DNA of 64,000 nt. Origin: CAWHPS01 sp963831235 (GTDB taxonomy: Bacteria > Fibrobacterota > OXYB2-FULL-49-7 > JAEUSG01). How positions within the stretch are numbered: the first letter of the stretch is position 1; each line of letters starts with the position of its first letter. The position numbers and the translations under genes are program-made. Positions 55,499 to 63,974 of the stretch are shown in pieces. The stretch spans positions 75,545-139,544 of the forward strand of contig CAWHPS010000027.1 in the NCBI GenBank assembly GCA_963831235.1, given 5' to 3'. The notes below the pieces were generated by a model. It made no database searches. It saw nothing but the letters and a program-made list of their open reading frames with translations, and had not been told where the DNA came from.

Positions 55499-56941
55499 TT
55501 AAAGATAATAGACGAGCCCTGATTTAATCGCAGGAATCGGTAAAAGATCCAATTCCAGCAGAATCCTGAGTGAACTGCCGAATGAGGTCGAGAAGCTGGT
55601 TATGGGAACAGGCACCCCGCCTAAAGTTTCGTACATTGATTTGCTTCCAAGTTTTATGCTCCTCGACAACCAGTTATACTTGCCTGTTTCATAAAAGTCC
55701 ATAAGGAAAGCGCCTGCTGTAAGCCGTGCTTTTCCGAATGACGCATTTAATGTAAGGATGTGGTTTATATTCAATCCGAGGTCAAGGTCCGACTTATTCT
55801 GCTCATTTTTATGATAGAGTGAGATTGCCCCGCCATGAATATATGTATATGAGAGGAGCAGGTGATTCCTTATAATATCAAATGCAATAGTCTGGCCTGA
55901 TGGGATATTGAATTCAGCGTCCGTTCTTGTATCCATAACAAAACTGTCTGTTGCAGAAGAGTCAAGATTACCTTTGAGGCCATTGAAATCCTGCAGGAGC
56001 TGATTTAAGTCTGTGTTGCTGGAATCATTTGACTTACTGGCAAACTTTGTTACAACAAGTTTGTCTTCATCAACACCAAAATGCTTTGGATCTGGGTTTA
56101 CAAAGAATGGCAGATGCCATTTCATTGTGAAATGTCCTTTTACCTTTGTATTGACCCCGAATCGCGATGCAAGAGTAAAGCGCCACCATTTAATGCCTAT
56201 TGAAGGGGACCACGCTGTCCCGGTGTATTTGCCGTTAATCTGACCGAAAACATCCTCTTCAGAATAATTGATCGGCAGATTGTCATTCAGGCCTTTCTTC
56301 ATGTTGATGGCAACATTTCCAAGTATGTTTGTATTGACTGTTCCGTTTGCAGTAATCTCGAATAAATGCTTGTGGAGGTTTATTGCCACAATCATATCCT
56401 TCAGTGGTTTGAAGGCATAACCGAATGTCTGTGTGCGCCAGCCCATTTCATAACGGATAGGAAGATTAATTGCACCATTAAGATTCAAATCAACAGAATC
56501 AGTGCTTGAGGAATCCCCGATTCTCATCTGCTTGTTTACGTCAATATTACTACCAAGGTTCATATTCATGTCAAAATTAACATTTTCAGTTTGCGCATAA
56601 GTTACGACCCCGCGCATCATTGGAATATTAACCCTTACGGAAAAGTTCAATCTTTGACGGGCTCCGATCCTCGGTGTGAATTTCTTTTGCGAGCTGTCAA
56701 GTTTGGAACCTAAATCGTATTTGTTGGTGGTAAGATCAAGCGGTATGTTGAACGAAAGATATCCTTCAGGATAATCAAAAGAAACACTGGTCGGATATCT
56801 GAGTATGTCATAAGACACACTTCCGTTCATGACCGCCTGGGTCTGGTCTGAATTTAATTTGTAGTTGAGATTCTGAGCACAAACCAAGGAAGCAAGAACA
56901 AGCACCGCAAAAAGACAAAATTCCCCCTGTCTCTTTAGCAT
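55499..56941 (-). CDS. Predicted outer-membrane beta-barrel protein
   Basis: The 480 residues start with a signal peptide (FCLFAVLVLASLVCA). Alternating amphipathic strands run throughout (TSVSFDYPEGYLSFNIPLDL, RQRLNFSVRVNIPM, DVNKQMRIG, HLLLSYTYIHGGAISLYH). The protein ends in LVYYL, with a C-terminal hydrophobic residue as in barrels. I do not recognise a family. AGGAG is 5 bases before the ATG. It is the first gene of the minus-strand surface operon that runs to 49051. Confidence 0.65.
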   Translation of the reverse strand: MLKRQGEFCLFAVLVLASLVCAQNLNYKLNSDQTQAVMNGSVSYDILRYPTSVSFDYPEGYLSFNIPLDLTTNKYDLGSKLDSSQKKFTPRIGARQRLNFSVRVNIPMMRGVVTYAQTENVNFDMNMNLGSNIDVNKQMRIGDSSSTDSVDLNLNGAINLPIRYEMGWRTQTFGYAFKPLKDMIVAINLHKHLFEITANGTVNTNILGNVAINMKKGLNDNLPINYSEEDVFGQINGKYTGTAWSPSIGIKWWRFTLASRFGVNTKVKGHFTMKWHLPFFVNPDPKHFGVDEDKLVVTKFASKSNDSSNTDLNQLLQDFNGLKGNLDSSATDSFVMDTRTDAEFNIPSGQTIAFDIIRNHLLLSYTYIHGGAISLYHKNEQNKSDLDLGLNINHILTLNASFGKARLTAGAFLMDFYETGKYNWLSRSIKLGSKSMYETLGGVPVPITSFSTSFGSSLRILLELDLLPIPAIKSGLVYYL

Positions 56942-56997
56942 ATCAGCTCCTTCTATTGGGATTTGTAAAATAGAGGAAAAATTCCTATGGTCAATAA

Positions 56998-57025
56998 ATT
57001 TATAGTTTTAAACAGTCATTGTCAA
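56998..57025 (-). promoter_or_regulatory. Candidate sigma-70-type promoter of the surface-protein operon
   Basis: On the minus strand TTGACA (57025-57020) is followed after 15-16 bases by TATAAAT (57004-56998), about 57 bases before the ATG at 56941. Confidence 0.5.
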
Positions 57026-57199
57026 GACTTTATTTTATTTTCATGCAAAATAGGGTGCAGACAACTTTGGCAAAGAAAAGTTAATACAAAAAATAAAGTC
57101 ATTCCAATCTTGTTCGGCGGCAGCGACGCCAATGCAGTTAACTTAAGGTTGTCATATGACAAGTAGACAAGATAAGACTGAAGAACTTTGTTCTCTTGT

Positions 57200-57307
57200 G
57201 GGTGACCCATCCCCCTTTCCCCCTTCCCTACGAGTAAGGAAGGGGGTTAATACGTTTTGTTCCCCTCCCTACTTTCGTAGGGAGGGGAAAGAAGGGGTGG
57301 GTCACCC
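57200..57307. repeat. Composite inverted-repeat element (REP/MITE-like)
   Basis: The outer arms GGGTGACCCA (57200-57209) and TGGGTCACCC (57298-57307) match perfectly. Inside are two hairpins. One has arms CCCCCTTCC and GGAAGGGGG. The other, TTCCCCTCCCTAC and GTAGGGAGGGGAA, has a TTTC loop and is perfect over 13 pairs. AAAGAAGGGGTGGGT follows the second hairpin, like ATAAAGGGGTGAGG after the 49007 hairpin. It probably belongs to a dispersed family of small non-coding elements. Confidence 0.6.
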
Positions 57308-57467
57308 GTAAACAACCCGAATTCTTCAACATTTTAGCATTCGTCAATCATAAGTCAAACAGCATTGGGCAGGAACGCTTTAACCAATATCCATATAACA
57401 AAGTACAGTGCCGGCCCTCCGTGGCCGGCAAAAACATTAGGAAGCGTTGTCATACCCTGTTAAATTC

Positions 57468-59147
57468 TCACCTTTGCTTTACAGATGCAAAGGTGCCGGG
57501 AGTGATTCCAGTATATTTCTTGAACAATCGCTGAAACCCAATAGGGTCTGAGAACCCGACTGTTTCTCCAACCTCCCTGACCGACATACTATGACTTTTA
57601 AGGAGAATCTTTGCTTCCTGAAGGCGGATATTGGTTTGATAAGCCAGCGGACTTAATCCGTAAGATGCCTTAAAACAGCGTATAAAATATTTATGGCATT
57701 GGTAACATTGACGAGCAAGTTTTTCAAAGTCGATTTTACGATAGAAATTCGCCTGAATATATTTACGCGCATTTTCAAAAAGGATTATTGATTGGCTTTT
57801 TAAATTCTTTTGCGGAAGCATTGGAAGCGGCTCAAACTTAAGAAAAAGTGCTGATTCCTGTTTGAAATAACTTACGATTTCAGATGAGAACTTGAATAAT
57901 TTGCCTGGTGCTGCCTTGAACTCAACTATCCGAGGGCTTTTAAGATCAATTTCTTCGGGATTGTACAAAGTTGACCTGGAAAAGACCTCAGCATGCGAAA
58001 GTTCAATTTTCCCGTCCCAAAGCAGCCATGAGAAATATTGTGAACGCTTATCAAAAATGGGGTTTGGATCAACAAAGTCAATAAGCCTTTGTCCATTTGC
58101 ATCCAACCTGAAATATCCTCCGATACGCGCTATGGAAAGGTGAAGCCCGCGCTTGAGGATTGTTTTTGCCTCCAAAACAACATCACGTTTACAAAGATAG
58201 AATGTAAGTTTATCTCTAACTTCCAAATCAATATGGTAACTATTTTGAATGGCCCTAGTACGCACATCTTTTGGAAAGGGTTGACCAAGAACAATTGTAC
58301 TGCTGCTCGCATGACCTGGAATTATATCCAGCACCAACCTGATATCCTGATCAGCGGGATTGAATGAGTGCGGTAATGTAAAAGTCGGTACTGAGTTGAC
58401 CTTGCCTTCAGCGGCCTGCATTAAAAAACCACGCGAGGTCAGGATTAATTGCGCGGATGAATTCATAACCATGGGCTTTACCGGTCTGGGATGCAATGGC
58501 TTTCCGTCAAATGAGAGCATTTTTTTCCATTCACCGCCTTCGCATATAACAGAGCCTTTCGGATAAGCTGATTTACCTATTCTTCGGAAGGGATTGTCTT
58601 TTTTATCCTGCTTTACAATTAGCGGAAGGATTGACTTGAATTGAAATTCATCAGGCTCCATGAAATTGATCATTTCATGGAAATGGTGGTTGTAAAGCAC
58701 AATACTGTCTTTCCTGTCAAGAAGCACAACCGGATAGTTCAGATTATAATACATTGTCAGGAATTTGTGGCTTGCAGGGGCTTTCATGGTTTCAGGAGAT
58801 AATATGACCAGAGCCGTGCTCTTGTCTTTCCCTGTAAATGGAAAAACATAAGTAAACAGGAAGAGGGAATTATCGTTATTTGCTGAAGCACCTGCTGATT
58901 TTACATAGAAACGGCATGGTCCTTGTTTTTCCGTGGGAAACTTTTTAAGGGATAAAAACTGTTTTGCCTCAAGGCCAACAGGCTTGATAATGTCAATTAA
59001 CCTGTTGCCAATAATACTTTTGCCCGGGTAAAAAAGACCCTTTTTTGCTTCATTGGAAGCATCCAGCACAATGAAATCCGATTTAACAGCAAGCAGAATA
59101 TGGTTTGGGTTGTCCAAACGGTTTATAAAAGATGATACTGTTGTCAT
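57468..59147 (-). CDS. AraC-type regulator with long multi-domain N-terminus
   Basis: The 559 residues end in an AraC double helix-turn-helix (about 460-556; IDFEKLARQCYQCHKYFIRC, SVREVGETVGFSDPIGFQRL, GITPGTFASV). Residues about 10-110 and 115-200 look like two PAS-type sensor domains (NHILLAVKSDFIVLDASNEA; YNLNYPVVLLDRKDSIVLYN). Residues about 260-425 are beta-rich (RLVLDIIPGHASSSTIVLGQ, YFRLDANGQRLIDFV, SWLLWDGKIELSHAEVFSRS) and recall a concanavalin/LamG-like sugar-binding fold. There is no membrane span. It may sense an intracellular carbohydrate; the target is not known. Confidence 0.8.
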   Translation of the reverse strand: MTTVSSFINRLDNPNHILLAVKSDFIVLDASNEAKKGLFYPGKSIIGNRLIDIIKPVGLEAKQFLSLKKFPTEKQGPCRFYVKSAGASANNDNSLFLFTYVFPFTGKDKSTALVILSPETMKAPASHKFLTMYYNLNYPVVLLDRKDSIVLYNHHFHEMINFMEPDEFQFKSILPLIVKQDKKDNPFRRIGKSAYPKGSVICEGGEWKKMLSFDGKPLHPRPVKPMVMNSSAQLILTSRGFLMQAAEGKVNSVPTFTLPHSFNPADQDIRLVLDIIPGHASSSTIVLGQPFPKDVRTRAIQNSYHIDLEVRDKLTFYLCKRDVVLEAKTILKRGLHLSIARIGGYFRLDANGQRLIDFVDPNPIFDKRSQYFSWLLWDGKIELSHAEVFSRSTLYNPEEIDLKSPRIVEFKAAPGKLFKFSSEIVSYFKQESALFLKFEPLPMLPQKNLKSQSIILFENARKYIQANFYRKIDFEKLARQCYQCHKYFIRCFKASYGLSPLAYQTNIRLQEAKILLKSHSMSVREVGETVGFSDPIGFQRLFKKYTGITPGTFASVKQR

Positions 59148-59316
59148 TTAGGTTAAATATAACTAATATCGGGTTCCAAGGTGAATTTTCACATACGCTT
59201 ATTTGAATAATAGTAACATGAAATTTCTTTTTTTAAGTTATACTTTATACAGGAAAATATATTGTAATTGCATTTCAATAGATTTTTGTATAAATTAACT
59301 TTATCAGGAGGTCGTC

Positions 59317-60387
59317 ATGAATTCTTATCAATTGAATCCGAAAAATAAAATTCTTTTCTCATCTTTATTCATTATAATATTCTTTGTTGCCGTTTCATCA
59401 GCACTTACAGTTTATCCCGTAAAGATAATGGTCCAGCAAAACGAGACGGTTCAGTTCAACCCGTTGTTCAAAGCGCTCGATACTGCTGATAGAGCAATTC
59501 AGCTTTCGGTGACAACACAAGCTAAACATGGAACCGTGACAGTGGTTCCAGGCGCATTCACAAAAGGCTCGGTGACAGTGCCTGGTTTTCAGTATGTACC
59601 CAATGCCGGTTTTCTTGGGGTAGATTCCATGCAATGGTCCATTGGCAACACACTCGGATCAGCAACCGGAACCTGCAGGATGATTGTTCATCCACCAGAA
59701 CCCAATGGAATGCTGGTACTTATCTATGTCAATAGTGCGCTTTTCCCGGGTGTTACCAATGAAATCAATCGGCTAAAGGATGATTTGACTGCTGAGGGCT
59801 ACACTGCAAAGATAAAGCTTTGGCCCAACTCTGGGAATTTATTGCAGAATGCCGAAGCCTTTCATGACTCAATAAAGGCGGAGTTTGACCTTGCCAATGG
59901 ATTAATGGCTGGTACAATAGCTGTTGGCAACCTTCCGTTTTGGTATGAAAATTGTGGGGGGGGGAATTATGCCGACAATGATGCTAAATACTGGAACATA
60001 AGCGATTGGAGCCTTGCAACAGACACTCTTGTTTGGGGAAATAGGGGCAGAAGCTCCAGGCATGTCTGGTTTTGCAGGTTTTATGGTTTACTTAACGAGA
60101 GGGGTTATAATAAATCGTTTTATGGACCTGAAAATCTAATAATTAAAAGGGCGCTTCAGGCGAATCATGACTATCGGACAGGAGCACAGCGACTACCTTA
60201 TACGGTTTGGAGATACGGTGCTCGTGCTGAAGATACTTCGTCAATAACAGATCAAATCATGAAAATATGGTCAAGACCAGGCGTGAAGATGTGTCAATAT
60301 GATCCGTCGTGTAATATGAATCTATTACCTTATACTGATGGAGGGGAGGCGGCCATTGTTAGTCAGGGCAATCGCATTAAAATTTAA
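59317..60387 (+). CDS. Secreted cadherin-like-domain protein, truncated by ISAs1 insertion
   Basis: AGGAGG lies 6 bases before the ATG, and an N-terminal hydrophobic segment (ILFSSLFIIIFFVAVSSA) follows. Residues about 28-125 form a cadherin-like/Ig-like domain (TVQFNPLFKAL, KHGTVTVVPGAF, GFQYVPNAGFLGVDSMQWSI), and an unrecognised alpha/beta domain begins at PNGMLVLIYVNSALFP. Native sequence ends with codon 349 at 60363; the last seven codons and the stop lie in the left inverted repeat of the inserted element. The frame resumes after the element (see 61879), so this was one longer gene. The intact function is unknown; the truncated product may be unstable. Confidence 0.8.
   Translation: MNSYQLNPKNKILFSSLFIIIFFVAVSSALTVYPVKIMVQQNETVQFNPLFKALDTADRAIQLSVTTQAKHGTVTVVPGAFTKGSVTVPGFQYVPNAGFLGVDSMQWSIGNTLGSATGTCRMIVHPPEPNGMLVLIYVNSALFPGVTNEINRLKDDLTAEGYTAKIKLWPNSGNLLQNAEAFHDSIKAEFDLANGLMAGTIAVGNLPFWYENCGGGNYADNDAKYWNISDWSLATDTLVWGNRGRSSRHVWFCRFYGLLNERGYNKSFYGPENLIIKRALQANHDYRTGAQRLPYTVWRYGARAEDTSSITDQIMKIWSRPGVKMCQYDPSCNMNLLPYTDGGEAAIVSQGNRIKI
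60354..60363 (+). repeat. Left copy of 10-bp target-site duplication
   Basis: CATTGTTAGT directly borders the left inverted repeat of the ISAs1-type element; the second copy is at 61879-61888. Confidence 0.9.
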
Positions 60388-61510
60388 CGATTCCAAGGAT
60401 GCGCTCCAAATATTGTGTGCTCAAAGCTGCTTTTAATTGTTTGCGTACGATACTGGCTTTTATTGATGTTTCCTGTCTCAATAGATTTATAGCGACATGC
60501 CGGACTACATTCATATTTGTTGGTGCATTTGATTTTCTAATGCGACAGTCATCCTCTCTAAAAGACACATCCAGATTCCAATGCAATTTGTTTTCAATTC
60601 CCCAATGACTGCGTACTGCCTGACCAAACTGTTTTGCCGACATTTTACGACTGAGAATATAATACCGTATTTCTGTCTGCTCTGCTTTTTTTGTTTTCCT
60701 TATGGAGTGAACAGCACCGATAGCAGACAATGATCGCCACTGTTCCTTATTTTTTAGCCAGGTAATATCATCGATAACATGATACTCACGATGCTCTTCG
60801 CGACCATGTCCCTTATCCTCTGTTGAATACGTGTCATGGGCCACATCTTTCAACCCATCCACCACGACAGTATCTACGCGGTTGCGGATTTGTTCATACA
60901 GGCTCGGTTGATTTTCTTTAACGGCGAGAACATAATCCGCGCCATTGGTTACAATATTGTCGGCAATAGCTTTTTGACAACCCATTGCATCGATAGTGAC
61001 GATACATCCTTTCACCATGAGCATATTCAGCAATTCAGGGATAGCGGTGATTTCGTTGGATTTATCATTCACCTTTATTTGCCCCAGTACCAAGTTATTT
61101 TCTGCTGCCCAGGCACTAACGACATGGATAGCATTTCGGTCGGCCTTGGTATCAAATGAACGCCGTGCGGTTTTTCCATCGACTGCAATTACTTCATTTT
61201 GTTTCGGCAATCGTAACGCCTCAACCCATTTTATAAAGCATTCTTGAAAGTCTTTCGGATTTAGCAAGGCACTGGCCCGCCCAAAAGTGTCATGCGATGG
61301 AATGCCGTTTTTGAGTTCAAGAAACTGTTTAAGCCACTCTATTCGCTCGTTGCCAAATAATTCGACTTCCTCGAATGACTTGGCGCCGCAAAGGGTAGCA
61401 CATACCAAGACAACAATTATGTCGATAAGTTTGTGGAGTTTTTTACGTTCTATGCGTGGGTCCGGTATGTCTTGGAAGTATTCGATAAAAGTGCATGGCG
61501 TTGAAATCAT
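60377..61510 (-). CDS. ISAs1-family DDE transposase
   Basis: The 377 residues are a full-length ISAs1 transposase. The N-terminal DDE_Tnp_1-associated domain (FIEYFQDIPDPRIERKKLHK, LVCATLCGAKSFEEVE) precedes the catalytic part. The likely acidic triad is D in AVDGKTARRS, D in VTIDAMGCQ and E in HWGIENKLHWNLDVSFRED. No stop or shift interrupts it, so the element may be active. AGGGGG lies 5 bases before the ATG. Its 3' end reaches into the left inverted repeat. Confidence 0.95.
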   Translation of the reverse strand: MISTPCTFIEYFQDIPDPRIERKKLHKLIDIIVVLVCATLCGAKSFEEVELFGNERIEWLKQFLELKNGIPSHDTFGRASALLNPKDFQECFIKWVEALRLPKQNEVIAVDGKTARRSFDTKADRNAIHVVSAWAAENNLVLGQIKVNDKSNEITAIPELLNMLMVKGCIVTIDAMGCQKAIADNIVTNGADYVLAVKENQPSLYEQIRNRVDTVVVDGLKDVAHDTYSTEDKGHGREEHREYHVIDDITWLKNKEQWRSLSAIGAVHSIRKTKKAEQTEIRYYILSRKMSAKQFGQAVRSHWGIENKLHWNLDVSFREDDCRIRKSNAPTNMNVVRHVAINLLRQETSIKASIVRKQLKAALSTQYLERILGIVKF

Positions 61511-61538
61511 AAATCCCCCTTATAGGTAAAATAAAATG

Positions 61539-61594
61539 TGGACATTGCCTCTTCTTTATACTATAATATAGCTCTACGGATATCCGTAGAGCTA
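61539..61594 (+). promoter_or_regulatory. Passenger-gene promoter followed by a perfect 26-bp palindrome
   Basis: TGGACA (61539-61544), 17 bases, then TATAAT (61562-61567). The palindrome at 61569-61594 starts at once; its half is TAGCTCTACGGAT and the other half is the exact complement. It covers the expected start of transcription, so a bound protein would shut the promoter. The AbrB-like passenger product encoded just downstream is the obvious candidate repressor (inference). The transposase promoter probably lies in the same 100 bases on the other strand. Confidence 0.65.
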
Positions 61595-61616
61595 CTTAAA
61601 TAGAAAGGAATTGGGC

Positions 61617-61850
61617 ATGGGCTATCCAACAACGATTCAACTCATCTCACGGAAGAAAGGAAATCAGTGGTATGTTAATTTTCCCAATGCTTTGGCAAAA
61701 GCGATGAATTTCAAGAAACGCGAAATTGTGGAATGGGAGGTTGAAACAGTAAAGTGCATGAAAATGATTAGAACTGGCAAGTCTAACAAAGTAACTGCAA
61801 GAACAAGAACGGATCGTGTGTCACGTATTACCGTTGACAATAAGAAATAA
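61617..61850 (+). CDS. AbrB/SpoVT-like passenger protein inside the ISAs1 element
   Basis: The 77-residue protein starts at ATG 61617, with AAAGGAA 7 bases upstream (a TTG two codons earlier is also open). Residues 1-45 (YPTTIQLISRKKGNQWYVNF, PNALAKAMNFKKREIVEWEV) have the swapped-hairpin pattern of AbrB/MazE DNA-binding proteins: short strand, loop, strand ending in a proline turn, short helix, strand. The C-terminal 25 residues are basic. The gene is wholly inside the inverted repeats and divergent from the transposase, which is unusual for an insertion sequence. It may repress transposition or serve as an antitoxin-like regulator; no toxin gene is next to it. Confidence 0.7.
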   Translation: MGYPTTIQLISRKKGNQWYVNFPNALAKAMNFKKREIVEWEVETVKCMKMIRTGKSNKVTARTRTDRVSRITVDNKK

Positions 61851-61878
61851 AGTGGCGAATTTTAATGCGATTGCCCTG

Positions 61879-61888
61879 CATTGTTAGT
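61879..61888 (+). repeat. Right copy of 10-bp target-site duplication
   Basis: CATTGTTAGT follows the right inverted repeat directly and equals 60354-60363. Confidence 0.9.
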
Positions 61889-62110
61889 CCGTATGGTTTT
61901 GGGGGCTTTACAATGGAGAGTTTCTGTCCGTTTAGGGTATTGCTGTACGATGCTTGTGGCGGAGGTATCGCAGGTAAGGGTATCAATACACATCAGTTCG
62001 CCAGGGGCACCGGAAATGTGCTTGCCGTCAGCGAGACAGCGGATATATACTTCATTAATGAATTTCCCGGTCAAAATATAAATACCATAGGCAACAACGA
62101 CAGATCAATG
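61879..62110 (+). pseudogene. Downstream remnant of the secreted-protein gene cut by ISAs1
   Basis: After the right 10-bp copy the frame of the 59317 gene resumes exactly: IVS-PYGFGGFTMESF, then LLYDACGGGIAGKGINTHQF, NVLAVSETADIYFINEFPGQ and NDRSM. The second insertion element begins there, at about 62111. The open frame seems to start at an ATG at 61865, but that codon lies in the right inverted repeat of the first element. The true 3' end of the host gene is beyond the window. Confidence 0.8.
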
Positions 62111-62219
62111 GGGTGCATTCCCGATTTGTTGGTGTTTTTTAAGCCAAGTATTGACATTGACCCTTTTTTTTAGTATATTTCCGATAGCAATTATAATGCA
62201 ATCGGAAAGGAGCATGCCC

Positions 62220-62564
62220 ATGTCCGCCAATAAACGTCCTGTCCAACAGGTTAAGGACGCACTTTATCGACTTGGCCCTTTGTTGCCTGGCAGCATCAGC
62301 ACCCAATGGAATGTCTGCGGAAAAGCGGGTTGCCGTTGCAAAGACCCCGAAAAGCCTCGTAAACACGGCCCTTATTACCAGCTCAGCTTTACCGTTGGCG
62401 GGAAGAGCTCCTCAATGTTCATTAAGGCCGCCGATATATCCGCTGTACGAGAATGTATAAAGCGCTATAGACAATTCAAAAAACTCAACAACACCCTGTT
62501 AAACGCCTATTTGCTATGGGCGCGTAACGGAGGATTACAGCAATCAAAGGAGAAAAAGCTATGA
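62220..62564 (+). CDS. DUF6788-like accessory protein of the insertion element
   Basis: The start at ATG 62220 is set by AAGGAG 7 bases upstream. The 114 residues contain the family hallmark: GPLLPGSISTQWNVCGKAGC, then RCKDPEKPRKHGPYYQLSFT. The cysteines CGKAGCRC suggest metal or nucleic-acid binding. Such small proteins often precede transposase genes of this kind. The stop overlaps the transposase start (ATGA). Its role in transposition is unknown. Confidence 0.75.
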   Translation: MSANKRPVQQVKDALYRLGPLLPGSISTQWNVCGKAGCRCKDPEKPRKHGPYYQLSFTVGGKSSSMFIKAADISAVRECIKRYRQFKKLNNTLLNAYLLWARNGGLQQSKEKKL

Positions 62565-63974
62565 GCGGGAATATGTCTGAACAGGAGAGAGAAGAACTCA
62601 AACTTCGCATGATGGAACAAATAGAGGGCTTGTTGAACAAGATTGCCGACACCGGCGTCGTACGCAACGCGGAACAATTGCGAAAAGCCGAACTGGAGAT
62701 TGCCGCAATTACCGATGGAATGGCCGGGGATGTCATCAAAACTGTCATCAAACACTCTCTGCAAGACCAGTACCTTATTACCCAGGGACAGTTATTGGCA
62801 AAGGGGGCTACCGTACGCATGAAAAACCACGGCAAGCGTGATGTCGTGATACAGCCCTATCGAGGCGATCCTTTTACTGTAGAAACGACCTATTACTACA
62901 AGGCGGGGCAGGTTCACCGGCCTGCAGCAAAAAAAAGGGTTCTTTCCCGAATTAACACTGCTTGGCGTCCTCGCCCACCATACGCCGGTGGCCGCAAGTG
63001 AGATAACGCAATTGGCTACGGCGTTATGCTCACTCAAGGAAGCCGTTGTGATACTCCAGGAACGAGGACGCAGCATTGATATCAAGACCCTGCGCCGTCT
63101 GACCTATCATTTCGCCGATACAGCCCGTTCAGTACAGCAAACCATCCCCCTCACTCTTTCCAATACCGTTGCGGGCAAACGATGTGCTGTTTCCGTGGAT
63201 GGTGGACGCATCCGAATTCGTACGCCCAAGCAGGGTAAAAAGACCTCGAAAAAGCGAAGTCGTTTCAAGGCAGATTGGCGTGAACCCAAACTGCTCCATA
63301 TCTGGCTTCTGGAGGGTGATGGGACTATCTGTCGTGATTTTGCGCCGTGGATTGACGGCACGCTGAATGGTCCCGATGCCGTCTTCATGCTCCTTGGATA
63401 TTACCTGACAGCACTCAATATCACCAGCGCCGATCAGGTCCTTTTTATTGCTGACGGAGCACCTTGGATATGGGCCCGGGTTCCGCTGCTCGATAAAAGA
63501 ACTCGGGCTTGACCCGGCAAAGGTCTACCAAATTGTTGATTTCTATCATGCCGTGGAGCACCTCAACGCCGTGGCAAAGCTGTGCAAGCGTTGGCCGGAA
63601 AAACGACGCCGTCAATGGGTAAGCCGCTTAAAGGGTTATCTGTGGGTGGGAAAGAATGAGGAGGTTGTGGAGGCAGTACGCGAAATCTCTGGGTCGAAAT
63701 GGCAAACTGATAACGCGTGAAAGAAATTATTTCGAAGGTAATATTCAGAGAATGCAATACGCATTGGCCCGGAAAAACAATCTCCCCATTGGCAGACGGC
63801 CCAATGGAAAGCGCAATCAGGCGAGTGGTGAATCTGCGCATGAAAGGAAATGGCATCTTTTGGCTGGAACAGAATGCGGAAGCTATGATCATGCTACGCT
63901 CATACTACAAAGCGGGACGCTGGAACGATCTCTTTCTCATGGCAACCACCGCATCGGCAGGAGATCACTCATAA
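62561..63974 (+). pseudogene. ISKra4-like transposase gene broken by four +1 shifts
   Basis: Four frames together spell one transposase of about 470 residues. An A8 tract at 62929-62936 shifts VHRPAA-KK away from GFFPELTLLGVLAHHTPVAA. An extra G at 63492 shifts ARVPLL from IKELGLDPAKVYQIVDFYHA. An extra G in 63691-63693 shifts REISG from NGKLITRERNYFEG. An extra A at 63796 shifts NNLPIG from SGPMESAIRRVVNLRMKGNG. DGGRIRIR, FIADGAPWIWARV, DFYHAVEHL and ESAIRR are catalytic-core blocks. The ISKra4 assignment is from memory of family motifs. As read, no active enzyme is made unless the A8 tract slips and the others are errors. Confidence 0.8.

Larger units (their letters stand above)
56942..57467. 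other. Non-coding region with promoter and repeat element
   Basis: This 526-base stretch has no gene I accept. It holds a probable promoter for the surface operon (56998-57025, minus) and a 108-base inverted-repeat element (57200-57307). A 62-codon open frame at 57022-57210 (minus) has no ribosome site and overlaps the -35 element, so I left it out. Confidence 0.6.
60364..61878. mobile_element. Complete ISAs1-family insertion sequence with a passenger gene
   Basis: Perfect 21-bp terminal inverted repeats lie at 60364-60384 (starting CAGGGCAATCGC) and 61858-61878 (ending GCGATTGCCCTG). Identical 10-bp duplications flank them, which fits the 8-10 bp usual for ISAs1. The 1515-base element encodes an intact ISAs1 transposase (minus) and a small AbrB-like protein (plus) from a shared divergent control region with a 26-bp palindrome. 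Intact ends, intact transposase and exact target copies suggest recent movement. Confidence 0.93.

Noticed and set aside
57022..57210. 62-codon open frame on the minus strand
   Set aside because: No ribosome site, no family resemblance, and it overlaps the probable -35 element of the surface operon and the edge of the repeat element.
61865..62173. Separate 102-codon gene after the ISAs1 element
   Set aside because: Its start codon is in the right inverted repeat, the middle continues the interrupted host gene exactly, and its last codons lie in the second element.
62925..62940. Programmed -1 frameshift at the A8 tract of the transposase
   Set aside because: A -1 shift leads to a stop after a few codons; the downstream frame needs +1 (or one fewer A), which does not fit the usual A AAA AAG mechanism.
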